Assembly: GCA_002393945.1 (NCBI GenBank)
Contig: DGSO01000025.1
Span: forward strand, 1-57,090
Source of the DNA: Bacteroidales bacterium UBA4360
Lineage (GTDB): Bacteria; Bacteroidota; Bacteroidia; Bacteroidales; UBA932
DNA length: 57,090 bases
Reading direction: 5' to 3'
In this document: positions 42,653 to 49,497 of the stretch, piece after piece
Layout: every line of letters starts with the position of its first letter
Numbering within the stretch: position 1 is the stretch's first letter
Program-made: the position numbers and the translations under genes
Notes under the pieces: model-generated
Database searches by the model: none
Seen by the model: only the letters and a program-made list of their open reading frames with translations
Told to the model about the DNA's origin: nothing

Positions 42653-43513
42653 ATGGCAGAGTTTCAGCAGGAAATAGTTCCCATCAACAAGGATGACCTT
42701 TTCATCATCCTCAACCATCCCAATGCGCTCTTCGATTACCCTGTGCACTACCACCCGGAGTATGAAATCAACCTGGTAATGAACTGCACGGGGACGCGTG
42801 TCGTAGGAGATTCCGAAGAAGAGTTCGGCACGTCAGACCTTGTGATGGTCGGCCCGTCGCTGCCCCATGCATGGAAATCCACGGCCAAGACCAACCACGT
42901 CATCACTATCCAGTTTTCGGCCGACATGCTCAACTACCCCATGCTGGGCAAACGCATTTTCAGCCCTATCAGGCAGCTGCTGCAGGATTCTGCACACGGC
43001 CTAAGTTTCGAAGGGCCTGAACAGGCTGCCATAAAGGAGCAGATCATCGCGCTCACAAGGATGCAGGGCTTCCAGTCCGTAACCACGTTCCTTGAGATAC
43101 TGAGCCTGATGGCTAATGCCAACCGCAAGCGCCTCGTTACCAACATGTATGAACAGGAACTTGGCATGAGCAGCAAGAGCCGGCGCATCAGCAAGGTATG
43201 CGAATACATCGACGCCAATCTGGAGAAGGAGCTGAACCTGTCGGAAGTTGCTGCCCTCGTGAATATGTCAGATTCTGCATTCTCGCATTTTTTCAAGAAG
43301 AGAACCGGACTTTCCTATATCAATTACGTGAACAACCAGCGCATAGCAAAGGCCTGCGACCTTCTTGCCGGTACCACCCAGAGTGCCGCAGAAATCTGCT
43401 ACGACTGCGGCTTCAACAACAAGTCCAACTTCATCCGCATCTTCCGCAAGAAGAAGGGAATGACACCCATCGAATACCGCAAGTTCATCTCCCAGATGCT
43501 CATCAAGTACTAA
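42653..43513 (+). CDS. AraC-family transcriptional regulator
   Basis: This 286-residue protein has an N-terminal cupin sensor domain (about 15-110, with HYHPEYEINLVMN) and a C-terminal pair of helix-turn-helix motifs (LSEVAALVNMSDSAFSHFFK and SAAEICYDCGFNNKSNFIR), ending in the usual GMTPIEYRKF. It most likely senses a sugar released from the glycan and activates the locus. The ATG at 42653 is chosen; a TTG at 42632 would fall inside the -7 box. It is used here instead of the hybrid two-component or ECF systems common in Bacteroides loci. Confidence 0.93.
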   Translation: MAEFQQEIVPINKDDLFIILNHPNALFDYPVHYHPEYEINLVMNCTGTRVVGDSEEEFGTSDLVMVGPSLPHAWKSTAKTNHVITIQFSADMLNYPMLGKRIFSPIRQLLQDSAHGLSFEGPEQAAIKEQIIALTRMQGFQSVTTFLEILSLMANANRKRLVTNMYEQELGMSSKSRRISKVCEYIDANLEKELNLSEVAALVNMSDSAFSHFFKKRTGLSYINYVNNQRIAKACDLLAGTTQSAAEICYDCGFNNKSNFIRIFRKKKGMTPIEYRKFISQMLIKY

Positions 43514-43541
43514 AAAAACCGGGCTTGAGACCCGGTTTTTT
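43513..43541. terminator. Bidirectional intrinsic terminator
   Basis: A run of A, then ACCGGG and CCCGGT in a stem with a short loop, then a run of T, works on both strands. It starts at the stop codon of the regulator and lies just beyond the end of the leftward DUF1015 gene. Confidence 0.9.
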
Positions 43542-43545
43542 CAAT

Positions 43546-44808
43546 TTAGTCAAGTGAATGTATCGCAAGACCGCTGCGGAGCTTTGGCTCGAACCAGGTG
43601 GTCTTGGGAGGCATGATGTTGCCGGTGTCGGCAATGCGGATGAGCTGGTCCATGGAGACGGGATAGAGGGCGAAGGCCACCTTCATCTCTCCGGAGTCTA
43701 CGCGGCGGGAGAGTTCTCCGAGACCGCGGATACCGCCCACGAAGTCGATCCTCTTGTCTGTGCGGAGGTCCTTGATGCCAAGGATCTTGTCAAGCACCAG
43801 GTTGGAAAGGATGGTAACGTCCAGTACGCCGATGGGGTCGGAGTCATCGTACCTGCCGGGCTTTGCCGTGAGGGTATACCACTTGTCTCCAAGATACATG
43901 GAGAAATTGTGAAGACCTGTGGGAGCATAGGGCTTTGCAGGACGTCCGCAGCGGGGCTTGGTGGCAACCGCAACGTCGAAATCGGCCTCAAGAGCCTTAA
44001 GGAATTCTTCCTCGGAGAGGCCGTTGAGGTCCTTCACCACGCGGTTGTAGTCGATGATTGCAAGCTGGCTCTGGGGGAAGCACACGGCCATGAAGAAGTT
44101 GTACTCTTCGTCTCCGGTGTGATTCGGGTTATGGGCCTTCTTTTCTGCACCTACGCGGGCTGCGGCTGCAGTGCGGTGATGGCCGTCGGCGACGTAGAAG
44201 GCGTCGATGTCCTTGGTGAAGATTTCGGTGATGCGGGCGTTCACGGCGTCGTCGTCAATCACCCAGAAGGTGTGGACGAACTTGTTCTCGTCGGTGAACT
44301 TGTACTCGGGCTTTCCTGCCGCGGTCTTGGCGATGATGGCGTTGAGCTCATCATTGTCCTTGAAGGCGAAGAACACGGGCTCGATGTTGGCATTCTGGAT
44401 GCGCACGTGGACCATGCGGTCGTCTTCCTTGTCCTTGCGGGTGAGTTCGTGCTTCTTGATTATGCCGTTTGCGTAATCGTCTGTGTGGGCGCAGAGGACA
44501 ATACCGTACTGGGTGCGTTTGCCCATGGTCTGGGCATACACATAGTACTTCTCCTTGTCTTCACGCACAAGCCAGCCACGTTCCTTCCAGAGCTTGAAGT
44601 TCTCTACGGCCTTGTCGTAGGTGCGCTGTTCGTGCTCACCGGCAATGGGATCGAAGTCAATTTCGGGCTTGGTGATGTGCAGGAGGCTCTTTTCGCCGGC
44701 CATGGCCTTTGCCTCCTCGCTGTTGAGGACATCATACGGGGGTGCTGCAACTTCAGTCACCAGATCTTTGGGCGGCCTTATTGCCGCAAAGGGTTTTACT
44801 CGTACCAT
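43546..44808 (-). CDS. DUF1015 protein next to serine biosynthesis genes
   Basis: This 420-residue cytoplasmic protein is a DUF1015 family member. It starts with the family pattern VKPFAAIRPPKDLVTEVAAPPYDVLN and has YVADGHHRTAAAARVG near residue 200. The DGHHR motif is like that seen in ParB/sulfiredoxin-fold proteins such as the serine kinase SerK, so nucleotide or phosphate chemistry is possible. It is the third gene after serC and serA, one base after serA. No serB is seen in the window, so a part in serine metabolism is an attractive but unproven idea. Confidence 0.85.
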   Translation of the reverse strand: MVRVKPFAAIRPPKDLVTEVAAPPYDVLNSEEAKAMAGEKSLLHITKPEIDFDPIAGEHEQRTYDKAVENFKLWKERGWLVREDKEKYYVYAQTMGKRTQYGIVLCAHTDDYANGIIKKHELTRKDKEDDRMVHVRIQNANIEPVFFAFKDNDELNAIIAKTAAGKPEYKFTDENKFVHTFWVIDDDAVNARITEIFTKDIDAFYVADGHHRTAAAARVGAEKKAHNPNHTGDEEYNFFMAVCFPQSQLAIIDYNRVVKDLNGLSEEEFLKALEADFDVAVATKPRCGRPAKPYAPTGLHNFSMYLGDKWYTLTAKPGRYDDSDPIGVLDVTILSNLVLDKILGIKDLRTDKRIDFVGGIRGLGELSRRVDSGEMKVAFALYPVSMDQLIRIADTGNIMPPKTTWFEPKLRSGLAIHSLD

Positions 44809-44809
44809 A

Positions 44810-45730
44810 TTACTTGTTCACCTGGAATTTACGGTTACCGGTAGCAAAGAAATCTGCAATCTGGCGGGCGGCGGCAAGGCCGGCGTTGACGTTGGCTTCA
44901 CCGGTCTGGGCTCCCATCTTCTTGGGAGTTGCAAAGACGCGTGCGCCGAACTTCTCCTGCAGGAGGGCATAATTGTCGGGCATGACATCGGCAACGTACT
45001 TGAGGTCCGGACGCTCTTCGAGGGCCTTCAGGAGGCCTTCTTCGTCGATGACTTCCTTGCGGGCGGTGTTCACGAGGGTTGCGCCCTTAGGCATCTTGGT
45101 GATGAGGTCATAGCCGATGCTCTTGATTGTTGCAGGAAGGGCAGGGATATGGATGGAAAGGTAGTCCGATGCTGCGTAGAGCTCCTCCACGGAGTGGACG
45201 GGGTCTGCACCGCCGTCGATTATCTGCTGGTCCGAAAGGAACGGATCCAGGGCGTGGATCTTCATGCCGAGGGCCTTTGCCTTCTGACCCACCAGACGGC
45301 CCACGTTGCCGTATGCCTGAACGCCCAGGCGCTTGCCCTGAAGCTCGCTTCCCGTTGCAGGGGTGAACTGCGTACGGGCCATGAAAATCATGAGGCCGAG
45401 AGCAAGTTCTGCAACAGCGTTGGAGTTCTGGCCGGGGGTGTTCATAACGACGATTCCCTTCTCTGTTGCCGCCTCAAGGTCTACATTGTCATAACCTGCG
45501 CCTGCGCGAACGACAATCTTGAGTGCGGGGGCTGCTTCGATAACCTCACGGGTAACTTTGTCGGAGCGGATGATAATGGCGTTGACATCTTTTACGGCTG
45601 CAACGAAATCTGCCTGTTCGGCGTATTTTTCAAGCTTTACAACCTCATGGCCGGCGGCGGTGAGGATATCTTCGATGCCCTTTACCGCGGCGGCTGCAAA
45701 GGGCTTCTGGGTTGCTAATAGTACTTTCAT
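44810..45730 (-). CDS. serA: D-3-phosphoglycerate dehydrogenase, short form
   Basis: This enzyme oxidises 3-phosphoglycerate with NAD in the first step of serine synthesis. The 306 residues hold only the substrate and NAD domains, without the C-terminal ACT regulatory domain, so it should not be feedback-inhibited in the E. coli way. Rossmann motif GVQAYGNVG and substrate-binding VVRAGAGYDNVDL are visible. The usual catalytic His (TPHxGA) is replaced: the segment reads ATPKKMGAQTGEAN, with Lys at that place. I believe this is normal in Bacteroidales SerA. The start overlaps the serC stop (TAATG). Confidence 0.92.
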   Translation of the reverse strand: MKVLLATQKPFAAAAVKGIEDILTAAGHEVVKLEKYAEQADFVAAVKDVNAIIIRSDKVTREVIEAAPALKIVVRAGAGYDNVDLEAATEKGIVVMNTPGQNSNAVAELALGLMIFMARTQFTPATGSELQGKRLGVQAYGNVGRLVGQKAKALGMKIHALDPFLSDQQIIDGGADPVHSVEELYAASDYLSIHIPALPATIKSIGYDLITKMPKGATLVNTARKEVIDEEGLLKALEERPDLKYVADVMPDNYALLQEKFGARVFATPKKMGAQTGEANVNAGLAAARQIADFFATGNRKFQVNK

Positions 45731-46806
45731 TACTTCTTAAGGTTTTCAAATTCTTTCATGCAGTCTACGAGAGCCTGGACATCTTCAACGGTGCAGGCAT
45801 TGTACAGGGAGGCGCGGAAGCCGCCTACGCTGCGGTGGCCCTTGATGCCCACCATGCCGCGTTCCTTGGCGAATGCAAAGAACTCGTCCTGGAGGTCTTC
45901 CTTGCCGGGAGCCATGACAAAGCATACGTTCATGAGGGAACGGTCTTCCTTGGCTGCGGTTCCGACGAACATGGAATTGCGGTCGATTTCGTCATAGAGA
46001 AGGGCTGCCTTCTTCTTGTTGATCTCATACATTGCCTCAACACCGCCGAGGTCCTTGAGCCACTTCAAGGTCTGGTTCATCACGTAGATTGCGAACACGG
46101 GAGGAGTGTTGAACATGGAGAGTTTGTCGATGTGGGTGCGGTAGTCAAGCATCGTGGGGATGTGACGGGTCACCTTGCCGAGGGAGTCCTTGCGGATGAT
46201 TGCGAAGATGACACCTGCAGGGCCTACGTTCTTCTGTGCGCCGCCGTAGATGAGGTCGTACTTGGAGACGTCGACGGGACGGGACATGATGTCGGAGGAC
46301 ATGTCGGCAATGAGGGGGCAGGGGACGTCAAGGTCCTCGTGGATCTCTGTGCCGTAAATGGTGTTGTTGGTGGTGATGTGCAGGTAGTCAAGGTCTGCAG
46401 GAACTTCGAAGCCCTTGGGGATATAAGTATAGTTCTTGTCCTTGGAGCAGGCGATAGCATAGGCGTCGCCGATGCCCTGGGCCTCCACGAGTGCCTTGTG
46501 GGCCCATACGCCGGTATCCAGATATGCGGCCTTGTTCTGGAGGTAGTTCATTGCCACATAAAGGAACTGAAGGGATGCACCGCCGCCAAGGAATACGACT
46601 TCGTGGGTGTCCGGGATATGGAGAAGTTCCTTCCAGAGAGCGCGGGTCTCATCCATCACGGCATCCCACTCCTTGGTTCTGTGGGAGATGGAAATAAGGG
46701 ATATACCGGTGCCGGAAAAATCCTTGAGAGCCTCAATAGTCTTATCTATTGCTACCTGCGGAAGAAGGCAGGGGCCTGCATTGAAAACGTGAACTTTTTT
46801 AGACAT
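45730..46806 (-). CDS. serC: Phosphoserine aminotransferase
   Basis: This PLP enzyme makes 3-phosphoserine from 3-phosphohydroxypyruvate and glutamate (second step of serine synthesis). The 358 residues match the family. The start HVFNAGPCLLPQVAI, the phosphate-binding region VVFLGGGASLQF, the PLP lysine in YGGAQKNVGPAGV and the C-terminal SVGGFRASLYNA are all present. It leads the serC-serA-DUF1015 unit. A TAACTTTC on the minus strand about 25 bases upstream of the start may be a weak -7 box. Confidence 0.96.
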   Translation of the reverse strand: MSKKVHVFNAGPCLLPQVAIDKTIEALKDFSGTGISLISISHRTKEWDAVMDETRALWKELLHIPDTHEVVFLGGGASLQFLYVAMNYLQNKAAYLDTGVWAHKALVEAQGIGDAYAIACSKDKNYTYIPKGFEVPADLDYLHITTNNTIYGTEIHEDLDVPCPLIADMSSDIMSRPVDVSKYDLIYGGAQKNVGPAGVIFAIIRKDSLGKVTRHIPTMLDYRTHIDKLSMFNTPPVFAIYVMNQTLKWLKDLGGVEAMYEINKKKAALLYDEIDRNSMFVGTAAKEDRSLMNVCFVMAPGKEDLQDEFFAFAKERGMVGIKGHRSVGGFRASLYNACTVEDVQALVDCMKEFENLKK

Positions 46807-46850
46807 AGCGTTATAGTGTTATTATTGTTTCGAAAGTTAATCATTTTTCT

Positions 46851-47450
46851 TTAAATTTCTTTCAATTTTGCAATATTTTCAAGCTTTTCCTTAAAAATAT
46901 CCTCCTGGGAAAGACGTACCCTTACCGTTAGCGAGCAGCCTTCGGCGAACTCCTGCCTTGAAGGTGACAGGTCAAGGCCCTTGAGCACTTTCATCACGGC
47001 GTTCATCTGAAGGTAGTCAAATTCCACCTCATAAAGCCTTGCGGCCGTTTTGGTGACGATGTCGGCCTTGGAGAGGGCGTCGGCAGTGGCGGTCTTGTAT
47101 GCGCGCACAAGGCCCGGAATCCCCAGTTTTACGCCGCCGAAATACCGGACCACGATAACGGCTATATCTGACAGGCCGGCCGAATCTATCTGCCCCAGAA
47201 TGGGCTTCCCGGCACTTCCGGAGGGTTCTCCGTCGTCCGAAGCCCTCCACACGTCTCCTTTATAGCCGATGCGGAAGGCAAGGCAGTGGTGGCGGGCGTC
47301 GTAGTACTCCTTGCGCTTTTCCTGCAGGAGGGCCCTGGCTTCCTCTTCCGTCTCTACCGGATATGCGAAGGCCAGAAAGCGGGAACCGCTTTCCTTATAT
47401 ATCCCTTCGGAAGGGGAGCCGATGCTCTTGTACCTGTCAAACTCTTCCAC
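46851..47450 (-). CDS. YigZ/IMPACT family protein
   Basis: This 199-residue cytoplasmic protein is an UPF0029 (YigZ, IMPACT) family member. The conserved SRFLAFAYPV, ARHHCLAFRIG and DDGEPSGSAGKPIL segments are all seen, followed by VVVRYFGGVKLGIPGLVRAY. The C-terminal ferredoxin-like part is shorter and less conserved. The family has been linked to translation or ribosome-stress control, but the exact role is unknown. It lies 44 bases upstream of serC on the same strand. Confidence 0.92.
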   Translation of the reverse strand: MEEFDRYKSIGSPSEGIYKESGSRFLAFAYPVETEEEARALLQEKRKEYYDARHHCLAFRIGYKGDVWRASDDGEPSGSAGKPILGQIDSAGLSDIAVIVVRYFGGVKLGIPGLVRAYKTATADALSKADIVTKTAARLYEVEFDYLQMNAVMKVLKGLDLSPSRQEFAEGCSLTVRVRLSQEDIFKEKLENIAKLKEI

Positions 47451-47507
47451 AACTACGAATGTAACGTTTTTTGGGCAATTTATTGCAATGGAAACGGAAA
47501 AAAGCAG

Positions 47508-47515
47508 TATATTTG
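47508..47515 (+). promoter_or_regulatory. -7 element for the gene at 47541
   Basis: TATATTTG fits TAnnTTTG, 25 bases before the ATG. A TATTG at 47481-47485 lies about 22 bases upstream and may be a weak -33 box. Confidence 0.55.
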
Positions 47516-47540
47516 AACTCGTAACAGAGATAAGAGAGAT

Positions 47541-48086
47541 ATGGTTTTCACGCTCAGAGTCACCCTCACGGGCATCAAAGGTTTTTTCAGAGTTTACAGG
47601 GTAAACGGTGCAACCACCTTATACACCCTTCACAAACAGCTTCGTTCAGATCTTGAATTCCCTCAGGACCAGCTCATTATGTTCAAGGCCCTCAACGCTG
47701 ACGGCTTCGTCACCGGCCGCTACGGTCTCTTCGACCTTGGCTCCGGAACCGTAGACACCGTGTCTCTGGAAAAGGCCGTGAGAGACGGCGCATCGTCCTT
47801 CGTGTACTTCTACGACGTTACCAACAAGAAGAGCGTAAACATCACCGTAGAGGCCCAGGAAGAGGGTTCTTCCGTTTCTCCGGACTATCCCCTTCTCGCC
47901 GAGACCAAGGGTCCCAACCCCATCGAATTCGAAAACGGCTACGTGGCCTTCGAAGACCTTCCGGACAAGCAGCGCATCCTTCCCGGCGAGGACGATGAGG
48001 ACGACGACCTTGACGACTTCGACGATGAAGAGGAAGAAGAGGACGACGACGAAGACGGCAAAGAAGTATACGACGAGTCCGAGTGA
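47541..48086 (+). CDS. pRiA4b ORF-3-like protein with acidic tail
   Basis: This encodes 181 residues. The N-terminal half resembles plasmid pRiA4b ORF-3-like domains (VFTLRVTLTGIKGFFRVYRV and YTLHKQLRSDLEFPQDQL). The last 35 residues are almost only Asp and Glu. It has no signal peptide. Despite the family name there is no sign of a mobile element here. The acidic tail suggests interaction with a basic partner. It shares a GTGA overlap with miaA, so the two are likely translated together. Function is unknown. Confidence 0.8.
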   Translation: MVFTLRVTLTGIKGFFRVYRVNGATTLYTLHKQLRSDLEFPQDQLIMFKALNADGFVTGRYGLFDLGSGTVDTVSLEKAVRDGASSFVYFYDVTNKKSVNITVEAQEEGSSVSPDYPLLAETKGPNPIEFENGYVAFEDLPDKQRILPGEDDEDDDLDDFDDEEEEEDDDEDGKEVYDESE

Positions 48087-48943
48087 GCCGCCGCGTAGAA
48101 ATCATACTGGGGCCAACTTCTGTAGGTAAATCGGCCTACGCAATAAAACGTGCCCTCGAGGTGGGCAGCCCCGTGATTTCATGCGATTCCCGCCAGATTT
48201 TCAAAGAGATGTCGATAGGCACCGCAGTTCCCTCTCCGGAGGAGCTTGCCGCGGTGAAGCACTACTTTATCCAGACGGTCTCGGTCAAGGACGGCTACAC
48301 CGCCGGCCAGTATGAAGACGATGCCCTCGCCCTGGTGAACAGGCTTTTTGCCGAAGGGCACGACCACCTCATCATGTGCGGCGGTTCCATGCTCTACATC
48401 GACGCCTTCTGCTACGGCCTTGACGATTTTCCGGACGTTCCCCTTCAGATGAGGCGCCACCTCATGGACTGCCTCGAGAGCGAAGGCGTGGAAGTCCTTG
48501 CCCAGCAGCTGAAGGAAGTGGACCCTGAAACCTATGAGAGCATCGACCTGGCAAACGGGCACCGCATAGTGCGCGCACTGGAAGTATCCCTATATACCGG
48601 CAAGCCCTATTCCTCCTTCAAGACGCACAGCTTCAAGGAAAGGGACTTCGAAATAGTGAAAACGGGCCTTGACATGCCCAGGGAGCAGCTTTACGAACGC
48701 ATTAACGCCCGCGTCCTCAAGATGATGGATGCCGGTCTGGAAGAAGAAGCGCGCCGCATGCTCCCTTACCGTGACCTCCCCGCCCTCCAGACCGTCGGCT
48801 ACAAGGAGCTCTTCGACTGCTTTGACGGCACAATCGACCTTGACGAGGCCGTGCGCCGCATCCAGGTGGACACCCGCCACTACGCCAAGCGCCAGCTCAC
48901 CTGGTGGCGCCGCGACAAGTCCATCCGGTGGATTGACATTTAA
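48083..48943 (+). CDS. miaA: tRNA dimethylallyltransferase
   Basis: This enzyme adds a dimethylallyl group to A37 of tRNAs that read codons starting with U. The 286 residues show the P-loop GPTSVGKSAYA (residues 9-19), SCDSRQIFKEMSIGTA and the C-terminal VDTRHYAKRQLTWWRRD, all typical. The start is a GTG at 48083 overlapping the stop of the preceding gene, chosen because SRRVEIILGPTS must be included and no ATG is nearby. It is convergent with the tRNA gene downstream. Confidence 0.95.
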   Translation: MSRRVEIILGPTSVGKSAYAIKRALEVGSPVISCDSRQIFKEMSIGTAVPSPEELAAVKHYFIQTVSVKDGYTAGQYEDDALALVNRLFAEGHDHLIMCGGSMLYIDAFCYGLDDFPDVPLQMRRHLMDCLESEGVEVLAQQLKEVDPETYESIDLANGHRIVRALEVSLYTGKPYSSFKTHSFKERDFEIVKTGLDMPREQLYERINARVLKMMDAGLEEEARRMLPYRDLPALQTVGYKELFDCFDGTIDLDEAVRRIQVDTRHYAKRQLTWWRRDKSIRWIDI

Positions 48944-48961
48944 TAAGGGAGGGAAGTTTGT

Positions 48962-49040
48962 GTTCAAATCCTGCAGGGGCGAACAATAAAAAAAATACGG
49001 TCTAAACCGTATTTTTTTGTGGCCCCTGCAGGATTTGAAC
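48962..49040. repeat. Inverted copy of the tRNA 3' end
   Basis: The 19 bases at 48962-48980 (GTTCAAATCCTGCAGGGGC) are the exact reverse complement of 49022-49040, the T-arm and acceptor 3' half of the adjacent tRNA. The two arms flank the terminator hairpin. The partial copy lies between the miaA stop and the tRNA and is in opposite orientation to it. It is too exact to be chance. Confidence 0.9.
48988..49018. terminator. Bidirectional intrinsic terminator
   Basis: An A run, ATACGGT, loop CTAA, ACCGTAT and a T run make a near-perfect palindromic terminator. It serves miaA rightward and the tRNA leftward. Confidence 0.92.
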
Positions 49041-49092
49041 CTGCGACCCACGGATTATGAGTCCGCTGCTCTAACCGCTGAGCTAAGGGGCC
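49020..49092 (-). tRNA. tRNA with CAT anticodon, probably tRNA-Ile2
   Basis: The complement folds as a 73-base cloverleaf: acceptor GGCCCCT/AGGGGCC, D-arm GCTC/GAGC, anticodon arm GCGGA-CTCATAA-TCCGT (one G-T pair) and T-arm GCAGG-TTCAAAT-CCTGC. The discriminator base is A, and CCA is not encoded. The acceptor, D-arm and CTCATAA loop match E. coli tRNA-Ile2 closely, so the C of CAT is probably modified to lysidine to read AUA. Elongator tRNA-Met is the alternative. It is not an initiator, as the first pair is normal. Confidence 0.92.
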
Positions 49093-49112
49093 GGAGGCTT
49101 ATTTGCCGGACA

Positions 49113-49143
49113 CAAAGTTAGTGATTATCCCGGCAAATAGCAA
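49113..49143 (-). promoter_or_regulatory. tRNA promoter
   Basis: On the minus strand TTG (complement of 49141-49143) is followed after 20 bases by TAACTTTG (complement of 49113-49120), a good Bacteroidota promoter. It ends about 20 bases before the tRNA, so the tRNA need not depend on read-through from rpsJ. Confidence 0.7.
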
Positions 49144-49164
49144 CACTCTTTCGAGGGATTAACC

Positions 49165-49470
49165 TCAGACCTTGATTTCAACCTCAACTCCGGAAGGAAG
49201 TTCCAGCTTCATCAGGGCGTCGACGGTCTTTGCGTTGCTGTCGTCGATGTCGATGAGGCGGACATAAGAGTCGAGTTCGAACTGCTCACGGCTCTTCTTG
49301 TTTACGAAGGTGGAGCGGTTCACAGTGAAGATCTTCTTGTTGGTAGGAAGAGGAATGGGACCTACAACCTTTGCACCCGTTGCCTTCACTGTATCAACGA
49401 TCTTGACTGCGGACTTGTCCACGAGCATGTGATCGAAGGATTTAAGCTTGATTCTGATTTTCTGGCTCAT
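49165..49470 (-). CDS. rpsJ: 30S ribosomal protein S10
   Basis: The 101-residue protein is full length for S10 (NusE), a head protein of the small subunit that also joins transcription antitermination complexes. It begins SQKIRIKLKSFDHMLVD and has the conserved VGPIPLPTNKKIFTVNRSTFVNKKSREQFE. It follows fusA by 27 bases. In Bacteroides the rest of the S10 cluster normally follows rpsJ directly; here a tRNA and a convergent gene follow instead. Confidence 0.98.
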   Translation of the reverse strand: MSQKIRIKLKSFDHMLVDKSAVKIVDTVKATGAKVVGPIPLPTNKKIFTVNRSTFVNKKSREQFELDSYVRLIDIDDSNAKTVDALMKLELPSGVEVEIKV

Positions 49471-49497
49471 ATCAAATACAATTTTTACTTTGCTTGT

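Noticed and set aside
47541..48086. Mobile element suggested by the pRiA4b ORF-3 family name
   Set aside because: There are no terminal repeats, transposase or integrase nearby, and the family is widespread in chromosomes.
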